In this document: one piece after another, positions 51,233-62,247 of the stretch
How the letters are laid out: each line of letters starts with the position of its first letter
Position numbering within the stretch: position 1 is the stretch's first letter
Source: Mercurialis annua
Taxonomy: Eukaryota; Streptophyta; Magnoliopsida; Malpighiales; Euphorbiaceae
DNA length: 64,000 bases
Direction of reading: 5' to 3'
Assembly (NCBI RefSeq): GCF_937616625.2
Contig: NC_065573.1
Coordinates: forward strand, 2,619,001-2,683,000
The notes under the pieces: model-generated
Database searches by the model: none
What the model saw: only the letters and a program-made list of their open reading frames with translations
What the model was told of the DNA's origin: nothing
Program-made: the position numbers and the translations under genes

Positions 51233-53699
51233 AACGTTTACAAATGTTACAAAAAAAAAAACCAAAAGTTACGAAACAAAACAAAGCGTGTCACCTTTTT
51301 AGCAATTTAAACCAAACGTTTACAAACGTAACGAAACAAATCCAAGCGTTTCACCTTATTAGCAATTTATGCCAAACGTGTGCAAACGTTACAAAACAAA
51401 TCCAAGCGTTTCACCTTTTTAGCAATATAGCGAAACGTATACAAATGTTACAAAACAAATCCAAACGTTTCACCTTTTTAGCGATTTAAACCAAACGTTT
51501 ATAAACGTTACGAAACAAAACCAAACTTTTAAAATGTTACGAAACAAATCCAAACATTTCACATTTTTAGCAATTTAAGCCAAACGTTTACAAACATTAC
51601 AAAACAAATCCAAGCGTTTCACCTTTTTAGCAATTTAAGCCTAATGTTTTCAAACGTTACGAAACAAATCCAAACTTATCACCTTTTTAGCGATTTAAGC
51701 CAAACGTTTACAAACGTTATGAAACAAATTCAAACATTTCACGTATTTAGCAATTTAAGCCAAACGTTTACAAACGTTACAAAACAAATCCAAACATTTC
51801 CCCATTTTAGCGGTTTAAGCCAAACATTTTGCAATATCCCGTATATTTTCGGTATTTTTTGACGAGTTTCCATTTGTGTTTTGAGATTATTTTAAGTTTT
51901 AGGGTTCGTTTCGCGTTTTATTTGTGGATTAGGTTGACAATATGGTGGTTCAATTTGATCCTTTATTTTTTTCTGCTTCAAGCCACATATATATTTTGAT
52001 GTTTCACGTTTCTTTTCCTCTTATCTAAACCAAAATCGTTCATCACCAAACGCAAACCCTAGCCAACTTCTCTATCTGAGATCATAAATTTCCACTCTTA
52101 ACATTGCAACCATCATTCCTCTACCTTTTGTTGAAGTTTTGGTAAGTGTACGTTGATCTTCTCTTATTCGTTTCGATATCGACATCTCCGTTCTTTATTG
52201 ATAACTCTCTCGTTTTAGCACCAAGTTTCGTTCCGTTTGATTCCTGGGATTTTAGACTCAACCATCTACAAGTCCGCGCTTACTTTTCATAAAACGGTAC
52301 GTTATATTTTCTGTTATAGCCGCCGCCGTTTTACCGTGTTTGTGTAATTTTCTGTTTTGAATCATATATCGACAGTTTGCTATTTCGATTCGTTTGCAAC
52401 CGTTTCTAGGTCAAAATCAGTTCCGTTTCTTTCCAGCGAGAGTAGACTCACGCCTCTACGATTCTACACTTTTCTTTCGTCAAACGGTACGTAACTCAAT
52501 CCGTTATAGTCGCCATCGTCTCACCGTTTTTCATGAGTTACCGTTGGTTTCTTTTGGTTCGATTACTGCCATGTTTCTCATCTCTTTTGGCTGCGATTTT
52601 GTGTTGTTTAATGTTATTAATCTATGGATTATTGGGTTGTTAAGTGTTAAATTTCAATTTGTGTTTTGCCACGGTTTTGGGTTTGGCTTCGTTTTAGTTT
52701 CTCTTAACCTACTGCCATTAATTGTTATCTTCTTGTGTACTTGCTATTGAAATGTTGATATTGAATTGTTAGGCTCAATGGGGTCTCAGTTATGACTTGA
52801 TTGTTAAGAAAAAAATGGATGAGTTGGTGAGAGCTTGAGTCATTTCCCTACTACTGCAATTATTTAGTTTTGTGAAGTTGAAGTTTCTTTTTGGTTTCTG
52901 CAAGTGTAACGTTGGATTGTTTGGGTTGTTAGAATGAAGAAGATGGTGAGGTGTAGGGAGGTGATTGGCAATTATGGTTACTTTTTGGCTAAAGGTTCTT
53001 CTAGGCCACTAGTGTTTTAGGTGTTGAATTGTTTAATCCTTTAAGTTATTTATTAACTAGTTATAATTGATTTTATTAATCTATTTATTAATTGGGAATC
53101 TTATTTTTAAATTAAGAGTTGCCAAATTAGTAATCTTATTTTTAAAACCTAAAAATAATATTTGGATTATTTAAAATTAAATTAATTATTATTATTAATT
53201 ATTATTTATTGGTTAATTTGAGATTTTGGCTTAGCGTGCCGATGTGATTAAATTTATATTTGTAACTTTTTATTTTCGGTTTCAATTATAAATTGACAAA
53301 TTCAAAACGATGATTATTTTATAATCTAAATTAATATAATTACTCGGGTAATTATACTTGATTTTAAATATCTTTTAGGTATGTCATTTTGGGTAAATTA
53401 CAATTTTGCCCTTGAACGTTTTAAAACTTAATTGATTAAGTCTTTGATTATAACTTGGGTTACTTGAAGTTAAAGCTATTGGGTTCCGTTTTAAATATTG
53501 TTTTATTATTTTATCAAGTTGATTTTATAATTATAAACTACGGTTTATAATTGGATATGATTATGTTTATTTTATTAAAGTGATTTTTGGGAATTATACA
53601 CTCTGGTTTATATTTTGATAAAATATTTTGGGTCGGGTTAGACTTGGGTCACCCGACATGTGAGGTAGCTTGGTAGTTATTGGTAACTCGGCTAACCCA
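51233..53699 (+). repeat. Composite unit 2 (LTR part 51830-53699)
   Basis: Shares with unit 3 a C-to-A variant in the AAACAAAACAAAGCGTG phrase of the satellite part. Units 2 and 3 also share GGATTAGGTTGAC in the LTR part. Confidence 0.92.
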
Positions 53700-56167
53700 A
53701 ACGTTTACAAATGTTACAAAAAAAAAAAACCAAAAGTTACGAAACAAAACAAAGCGTGTCACCTTTTTAGCAATTTAAACCAAACGTTTACAAACGTAAC
53801 GAAACAAATCCAAGCGTTTCACCTTATTAGCAATTTATGCCAAACGTGTGCAAACGTTACAAAACAAATCCAAGCGTTTCACCTTTTTAGCAATATAGCG
53901 AAACGTATACAAATGTTACAAAACAAATCCAAACGTTTCACCTTTTTAGCGATTTAAACCAAACGTTTATAAACGTTACGAAACAAAACCAAACTTTTAA
54001 AATGTTACGAAACAAATCCAAACATTTCACATTTTTAGCAATTTAAGCCAAACGTTTACAAACATTACAAAACAAATCCAAGCGTTTCACCTTTTTAGCA
54101 ATTTAAGCCTAATGTTTTCAAACGTTACGAAACAAATCCAAACTTATCACCTTTTTAGCGATTTAAGCCAAACGTTTACAAACGTTATGAAACAAATTCA
54201 AACATTTCACGTATTTAGCAATTTAAGCCAAACGTTTACAAACGTTACAAAACAAATCCAAACATTTCCCCATTTTAGCGGTTTAAGCCAAACATTTTGC
54301 AATATCCCGTATATTTTCGGTATTTTTTGACGAGTTTCCATTTGTGTTTTGAGATTATTTTAAGTTTTAGGGTTCGTTTCGCGTTTTATTTGTGGATTAG
54401 GTTGACAATATGGTGGTTCAATTTGATCCTTTATTTTTTTCTGCTTCAAGCCACATATATATTTTGATGTTTCACGTTTCTTTTCCTCTTATCTAAACCA
54501 AAATCGTTCATCACCAAACGCAAACCCTAGCCAACTTCTCTATCTGAGATCATAAATTTCCACTCTTAACATTGCAACCATCATTCCTCTACCTTTTGTT
54601 GAAGTTTTGGTAAGTGTACGTTGATCTTCTCTTATTCGTTTCGATATCGACATCTCCGTTCTTTATTGATAACTCTCTCGTTTTAGCACCAAGTTTCGTT
54701 CCGTTTGATTCCTGGGATTTTAGACTCAACCATCTACAAGTCCGCGCTTACTTTTCATAAAACGGTACGTTATATTTTCTGTTATAGCCGCCGCCGTTTT
54801 ACCGTGTTTGTGTAATTTTCTGTTTTGAATCATATATCGACAGTTTGCTATTTCGATTCGTTTGCAACCGTTTCTAGGTCAAAATCAGTTCCGTTTCTTT
54901 CCAGCGAGAGTAGACTCACGCCTCTACGATTCTACACTTTTCTTTCGTCAAACGGTACGTAACTCAATCCGTTATAGTCGCCATCGTCTCACCGTTTTTC
55001 ATGAGTTACCGTTGGTTTCTTTTGGTTCGATTACTGCCATGTTTCTCATCTCTTTTGGCTGCGATTTTGTGTTGTTTAATGTTATTAATCTATGGATTAT
55101 TGGGTTGTTAAGTGTTAAATTTCAATTTGTGTTTTGCCACGGTTTTGGGTTTGGCTTCGTTTTAGTTTCTCTTAACCTACTGCCATTAATTGTTATCTTC
55201 TTGTGTACTTGCTATTGAAATGTTGATATTGAATTGTTAGGCTCAATGGGGTCTCAGTTATGACTTGATTGTTAAGAAAAAAATGGATGAGTTGGTGAGA
55301 GCTTGAGTCATTTCCCTACTACTGCAATTATTTAGTTTTGTGAAGTTGAAGTTTCTTTTTGGTTTCTGCAAGTGTAACGTTGGATTGTTTGGGTTGTTAG
55401 AATGAAGAAGATGGTGAGGTGTAGGGAGGTGATTGGCAATTATGGTTACTTTTTGGCTAAAGGTTCTTCTAGGCCACTAGTGTTTTAGGTGTTGAATTGT
55501 TTAATCCTTTAAGTTATTTATTAACTAGTTATAATTGATTTTATTAATCTATTTATTAATTGGGAATCTTATTTTTAAATTAAGAGTTGCCAAATTAGTA
55601 ATCTTATTTTTAAAACCTAAAAATAATATTTGGATTATTTAAAATTAAATTAATTATTATTATTAATTATTATTTATTGGTTAATTTGAGATTTTGGCTT
55701 AGCGTGCCGATGTGATTAAATTTATATTTGTAACTTTTTATTTTCGGTTTCAATTATAAATTGACAAATTCAAAACGATGATTATTTTATAATCTAAATT
55801 AATATAATTACTCGGGTAATTATACTTGATTTTAAATATCTTTTAGGTATGTCATTTTGGGTAAATTACAATTTTGCCCTTGAACGTTTTAAAACTTAAT
55901 TGATTAAGTCTTTGATTATAACTTGGGTTACTTGAAGTTAAAGCTATTGGGTTCCGTTTTAAATATTGTTTTATTATTTTATCAAGTTGATTTTATAATT
56001 ATAAACTATGGTTTATAATTGGATATGATTATGTTTATTTTATTAAAGTGATTTTTGGGAATTATACACTCTGGTTTATATTTTGATAAAATATTTTGGG
56101 TCGGGTTAGACTTGGGTCACCCGACATGTGAGGTAGCTTGGTAGTTATTGGTAACTCGGCTAACCCA
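53700..56167 (+). repeat. Composite unit 3 (LTR part 54298-56167)
   Basis: Nearest to unit 2. The homopolymer A run after AAATGTTAC is about 12 long, against 8-11 in other units. Confidence 0.92.
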
Positions 56168-58633
56168 AACGTTTACAAATGTTACAAAAAAAAAAACAAA
56201 AGTTACGAAACAAAACCAAGCGTGTCACCTTTTTAGCAATTTAAACCAAACGTTTACAAACGTAACGAAACAAATCCAAGCGTTTCACCTTATTAGCAAT
56301 TTATTCCAAACGTGTGCAAACGTTACAAAACAAATCCAAGCGTTTCACCTTTTTAGCAATATAGCGAAACGTATACAAATGTTACGAAACAAATCCAAAC
56401 GTTTCACCTTTTTAGCGATTTAAACCAAACGTTTATAAACGTTACGAAACAAAACCAAACTTTTAAAATGTTACGAAACAAATCCAAACATTTCACATTT
56501 TTAGCAATTTAAGCCAAACGTTTACAAACATTACAAAACAAATCCAAGCGTTTCACCTTTTTAGCAATTTAAGCCTAATTTTTTCAAACGTTACGAAACA
56601 AATCCAAACTTATCACCTTTTTAGCGATTTAAGCCAAACGTTTACAAACGTTATGAAACAAATTCAAACATTTCACGTATTTAGCAATTTAAGCCAAACG
56701 TTTACAAACGTTACAAAACAAATCCAAACATTTCCCCATTTTAGCGGTTTAAGCCAAACATTTTGCAATATCCCGTATATTTTCGGTATTTTTTGACGAG
56801 TTTCCATTTGTGTTTTGAGATTATTTTAAGTTTTAGGGTTCGTTTCGCGTTTTATTTGTGGATTAGGTTGACAATATGGTGGTTCAATTTGATCCTTTAT
56901 TTTTTTCTGCTTCAAGCCACATATATATTTTGATGTTTCACGTTTCTTTTCCTCTTATCTAAACCAAAATCGTTCATCACCAAACGCAAACCCTAGCCAA
57001 CTTCTCTATCTGAGATCATAAATTTCCACTCTTAACATTGCAACCATCATTCCTCTACCTTTTGTTGAAGTTTTGGTAAGTGTACGTTGATCTTCTCTTA
57101 TTCGTTTCGATATCGACATCTCCGTTCTTTATTGATAACTCTCTCGTTTTAGCACCAAGTTTCGTTCCGTTTGATTTCTGGGATTGTAGACTCAACCATC
57201 TACAAGTCCGCGCTTACTTTTCATAAAACGGTACGTTATATTTTCTGTTATAGCCGCCGCCGTTTTACCGTGTTTGTGTAATTTTCTGTTTTGAATCATA
57301 TATCGACAGTTTGCTATTTCGATTCGTTTGCAACCGTTTCTAGGTCAAAATCAGTTCCGTTTCTTTCCAGCGAGAGTAGACTCACGCCTCTACGATTCTA
57401 CACTTTTCTTTCGTCAAACGGTACGTAACTCAATCCGTTATAGTCGCCATCGTCTCACCGTTTTTCATGAGTTACCGTTGGTTTCTTTTGGTTCGATTAC
57501 TGCCATGTTTCTCATCTCTTTTGGCTGTGATTTTTGTGTTGTTTAATGTTATTAATCTATGGATTATTGGGTTGTTAAGTGTTAAATTTCAATTTGTGTT
57601 TTGCCACGGTTTTGGGTTTGGCTTCGTTTTAGTTTCTCTTAACCTACTGCCATTAATTGTTATCTTCTTGTGTACTTGCTATTGAAATGTTGATATTGAA
57701 TTGTTAGGCTCAATGGGGTCTCAGTTATGACTTGATTGTTAAGAAAAAAATGGATGAGTTGGTGAGAGCTTGAGTCATTTCCCTACTACTGCAATTATTT
57801 AGTTTTGTGAAGTTGAAGTTTCTTTTTGGTTTCTGCAAGTGTAACGTTGGATTGTTTGGGTTGTTAGAATGAAGAAGATGGTGAGGTGTAGGGAGGTGAT
57901 TGGCAATTATGGTTACTTTTTGGCTAAAGGTTCTTCTAGGCCACTAGTGCTTTAGGTGTTGAATTGTTTAATCCTTTAAGTTATTTATTAACTAGTTATA
58001 ATTGATTTTATTAATCTATTTATTAATTGGGAATCTTATTTTTAAATTAAGAGTTGCCAAATTAGTAATCTTATTTTTAAAACCTAAAAATAATATTTGG
58101 ATTATTTAAAATTAAATTAATTATTATTATTAATTATCATTTATTGGTTAATTTGAGATTTTGGCTTAGCGTGCCGATGTGATTAAATTTATATTTGTAT
58201 CTTTTTATTTTCGGTTTCAATTATAAATTGACAAATTCAAAACGATGATTCTTTTATAATCTAAATTAATATAATTACTCGGGTAATTATACTTGATTTT
58301 AAATATCTTTTAGGTATGTCATTTTGGGTAAATTACAATTTTGCCCTTGAACGTTTTAAAACTTAATTGATTAAGTCTTTGATTATAACTTGGGTTACTT
58401 GAAGTTAAAGCTATTGGGTTCCGTTTTAAATATTGTTTTATTATTTTATCAAGTTGATTTTATAATTATAAACTATGGTTTATAATTGGATATGATTATG
58501 TTTATTTTATTAAAGTGATTTTTGGGAATTATACACTCTGGTTTATATTTTGATAAAATATTTTGGGTCGGGTTAGACTTGGGTCACCCGACATGTGAGG
58601 TAGCTTGGTAGTTATTGGTAACTCGGCTAACCC
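56168..58633 (+). repeat. Composite unit 4 (LTR part 56764-58633)
   Basis: Shares with unit 5 a TATTCCAAACG variant in the satellite and GGGATTGTAGACTC in the LTR. It carries a one-base T insertion near 57533 that splits the 118-aa open frame seen in the other units. Confidence 0.92.
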
Positions 58634-61099
58634 AAACGTTTACAAATGTTACAAAAAAAAACCAAAAGTTACGAAACAAAACCAAGCGTGTCACCTTTTT
58701 AGCAATTTAAACCAAACGTTTACAAACGTAACGAAACAAATCCAAGCGTTTCACCTTATTAGCAATTTATTCCAAACGTGTGCAAACGTTACAAAACAAA
58801 TCCAAGCGTTTCACCTTTTTAGCAATATAGCGAAACGTATACAAATGTTACGAAACAAATCCAAACGTTTCAATTTTTTAGCGATTTAAACCAAACGTTT
58901 ATAAACGTTTCGAAACAAAACCAAACTTTTAAAATGTTACGAAACAAATCCAAACATTTCACATTTTTAGCAATTTAAGCCAAACGTTTACAAACATTAC
59001 AAAACAAATCCAAGCGTTTCACCTTTTTAGCAATTTAAGCCTAATGTTTTCAAACGTTACGAAACAAATCCAAACTTATCACCTTTTTAGCGATTTAAGC
59101 CAAACGTTTACAAACGTTATGAAACAAATTCAAACATTTCACGTATTTAGCAATTTAAGCCAAACGTTTACAAACGTTACAAAACAAATCCAAACATTTC
59201 CCCATTTTAGCGATTTAAGCCAAACATTTTGCAATATCCCGTATATTTTCGGTATTTTTTGACGAGTTTCCATTTGTGTTTTGAGATTATTTTAAGTTTT
59301 AGGGTTCGTTTCGCGTTTTATTTGTGGACTGGGTTGACAATATGGTGGTTCAATTTGATCCTTTATTTTTTTCTGCTTCAAGCCACATATATATTTTGAT
59401 GTTTCACGTTTCTTTTCCTCTTATCTAAACCAAAATCGTTCATCACCAAACGCAAACCCTAGCCAACTTCTCTATCTGAGATCATAAATTTCCACTCTTA
59501 ACATTGCAACCATCATTCCTCTACCTTTTGTTGAAGTTTTGGTAAGTGTACGTTGATCTTCTCTTATTCGTTTCGATATCGACATCTCCGTTCTTTATTG
59601 ATAACTCTCTCGTTTTAGCACCAAGTTTCGTTCCGTTTGATTCCTGGGATTGTAGACTCAACCATCTACAAGTCCGCGCTTACTTTTCATAAAACGGTAC
59701 GTTATATTTTCTGTTATAGCCGCCGCCGTTTTACCGTGTTTGTGTAATTTTCTGTTTTGAATCATATATCGACAGTTTGCTATTTCGATTCGTTTGCAAC
59801 CGTTTCTAGGTCAAAATCAGTTCCGTTTCTTTCCAGCGAGAGTAGACTCACGCCTCTACGATTCTACACTTTTCTTTCGTCAAACGGTACGTAACTCAAT
59901 CCGTTATAGTCGCCATCGTCTCACCGTTTTTCATGAGTTACCGTTGGTTTCTTTTGGTTCGATTACTGCCATGTTTCTCATCTCTTTTGGCTGCGATTTT
60001 GTGTTGTTTAATGTTATTAATCTATGGATTATTGGGTTGTTAAGTGTTAAATTTCAATTTGTGTTTTGCCACGGTTTTGGGTTTGGCTTCGTTTTAGTTT
60101 CTCTTAACCTACTGCCATTAATTGTTATCTTCTTGTGTACTTTCTATTGAAATGTTGATATTGAATTGTTAGGCTCAATGGGGTCTCATTTATGACTTGA
60201 TTGTTAAGAAAAAAATGGATGAGTTGGTGAGAGCTTGAGTCATTTCCCTACTACTGCAATTATTTAGTTTTGTGAAGTTGAAGTTTCTTTTTGGTTTCTG
60301 CAAGTGTAACGTTGGATTGTTTGGGTTGTTAGAATGAAGAAGATGGTGAGGTGTAGGGAGGTGATTGGCAATTATGGTTACTTTTTGGCTAAAGGTTCTT
60401 CTAGGCCACTAGTGTTTTAGGTGTTGAATTGTTTAATCCTTTAAGTTATTTATTAACTAGTTATAATTGATTTTATTAATCTATTTATTAATTGGGAATC
60501 TTATTTTTAAATTAAGAGTTGCCAAATTAGTAATCTTATTTTTAAAACCTAAAAATAATATTTGGATTATTTAAAATTAAATTAATTATTATTATTAATT
60601 ATTATTTATTGGTTAATTTGAGATTTTGGCTTAGCGTGCCGATGTGATTAAATTTATATTTGTAACTTTTTATTTTCGGTTTCAATTATAAATTGACAAA
60701 TTCAAAACGATGATTATTTTATAATCTAAATTAATATAATTACTCGGGTAATTATACTTGATTTTAAATATCTTTTAGGTATGTCATTTTGGGTAAATTA
60801 CAATTTTGCCCTTGAACGTTTTAAAACTTAATTGATTAAGTCTTTGATTATAACTTGGGTTACTTGAAGTTAAAGCTATTGGGTTCCGTTTTAAATATTG
60901 TTTTATTATTTTATCAAGTTGATTTTATAATTATAAACTATGGTTTATAATTGGATATGATTATGTTTATTTTATTAAAGTGATTTTTGGGAATTATACA
61001 CTCTGGTTTATATTTTGATAAAATATTTTGGGTCGGGTTAGACTTGGGTCACCCGACATGTGAGGTAGCTTGGTAGTTATTGGTAACTCGGCTAACCCA
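58634..61099 (+). repeat. Composite unit 5 (LTR part continues beyond the unit)
   Basis: The last unit. At 61099, where other units switch back to satellite, this one continues into the remaining 1.15 kb of the LTR. Confidence 0.92.
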
Positions 61100-62247
61100 A
61101 TATTTGAGGAAGTGGATTTAAGTTATTATTTATTTATGATTTAAGTAATATATTTCGGAACGGATTTTAAGGCGGAAGCCCAATAGACTTGGCTTATTTA
61201 TTTATTTGAGTATTGTGTTACTCAATGTGGTTCATTTTTCTTACTCGGGTCATTACGTGATTAATTTCTCATTCTATTCTGGTTACGTTTATGCTTGATT
61301 CGGTATTGTGCTAGTCCTATGTGGTGTCTAGTACTCTATAGAGTTAGGGGTCGATTTTAATATTGGTTTTACTCTATTATTAGACTCGTCAATTGTGCGT
61401 GCTTCGGAGTCGATTCAGGTTTTGTCGCTTGCCAGGTTTTCACGTGGATTAGCAAGCAGTGAGTTTGTAGTACTATTTACCGCTTTATTAAGTACCGCAT
61501 CATATTTTAGTATTATAAATGCTTTTAAATTGTTTTAAGCAATTATGGATGTGGATTGAAATGAGCTACTCGATAGGCTTGTATCGAGACTGTGAGCACC
61601 GATAAGTACTCTGGGATCGGCAGACTAAAGTCCTGCTTACGCTGGTATATGACGAGAATTTATTTCCGTCCACTCTGGATTTATCAGTATGCTATGTCAT
61701 ATTTACGCTGGGATCATTTAAATACTATTATTCCATAATACTATTATTATTAATATAAAAGGTTTTGACTTAAGGGTTTTAAACTTAATAAATGTATATA
61801 GTATTGCAAACTCATCTCAGTATATCTGACCCCGTTGTTTTCCCAAATTTTCCAGGTATATTATTTTGAGCGAGTTTGCTGATCTCTGACTTGCTTACTT
61901 TATTCCTCGGAGGTTTATTTCATTTTAACAAATTGTCAAACTAATTTTTATTCTTAGACCGCAGTAGTAAACTAGAAGTCTATATTATTATAGTTGTTGT
62001 CGGATTGGGTCTGACTTGCTTACTTTATGCTTTGGCACATTAAATTGTTTAACTCTGGTTATTTATTATTTAATGGAAATATTATTATATAGACTGTTTG
62101 TTTAAGTTGGAGTCTCGGTTGCCCCGAGCATTGGATTTTCTGCAGGTTTACATGATTGGTTGTTTTCCGCAAGGCTTGCTATAAGTTTTGGTACAACCAT
62201 ACCCATACCCTAACGCCGGTCGCGATTCATGAAATTGGGTCGTGACA
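59230..62247 (+). mobile_element. Complete solo LTR (3018 bp) ending the composite array
   Basis: It begins TGCAATATCCCG and ends GGGTCGTGACA. Its 3' half aligns by eye with the LTR at 8492 (shared GTGCTAGTCCTATGT, TTAGCAAGCAGTGAGTTTG, GACCCCGTTGTTTTCCCA and TTTTCTGCAGG), so it is the same family. No gag or pol region is present. The flanks do not form an obvious 5-bp duplication (ACATTT before, CCTCT after), unlike the other solo LTRs. The right flank is shared with the stubs at 12673 and 41637, showing it is an old insertion. It is the only full version of the LTR amplified in the composite array. Confidence 0.9.

Larger units (their letters stand above)
48768..61099 (+). repeat. Composite satellite/LTR tandem array (5 units of ~2467 bp)
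   Basis: Five head-to-tail copies of a unit made of about 597 bp of 60-bp satellite followed by the first ~1870 bp of an LTR. LTR starts are at 49363, 51830, 54298, 56764 and 59230, giving periods of 2467, 2468, 2466 and 2466 bp. In the first four units the LTR breaks off at the same base, after CGGCTAACCCAA, and passes straight into AACGTTTACAAATGTTAC satellite. In the fifth unit it continues as CGGCTAACCCAATATTTGAGG to the natural LTR end at 62247. Units are nearly identical, and the variants differ mostly by neighbour pairs (2 with 3, 4 with 5), as expected for unequal crossing over. The 118-aa frame repeated in the LTR part is not supported as a gene. Confidence 0.95.

Noticed and set aside
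48768..61099. Assembly artefact as the explanation for the 2467-bp repeat
   Set aside because: The units differ by private substitutions, one indel and different poly-A lengths, so they are not copies of one read. Collapse or expansion of unit number cannot be excluded without reads.
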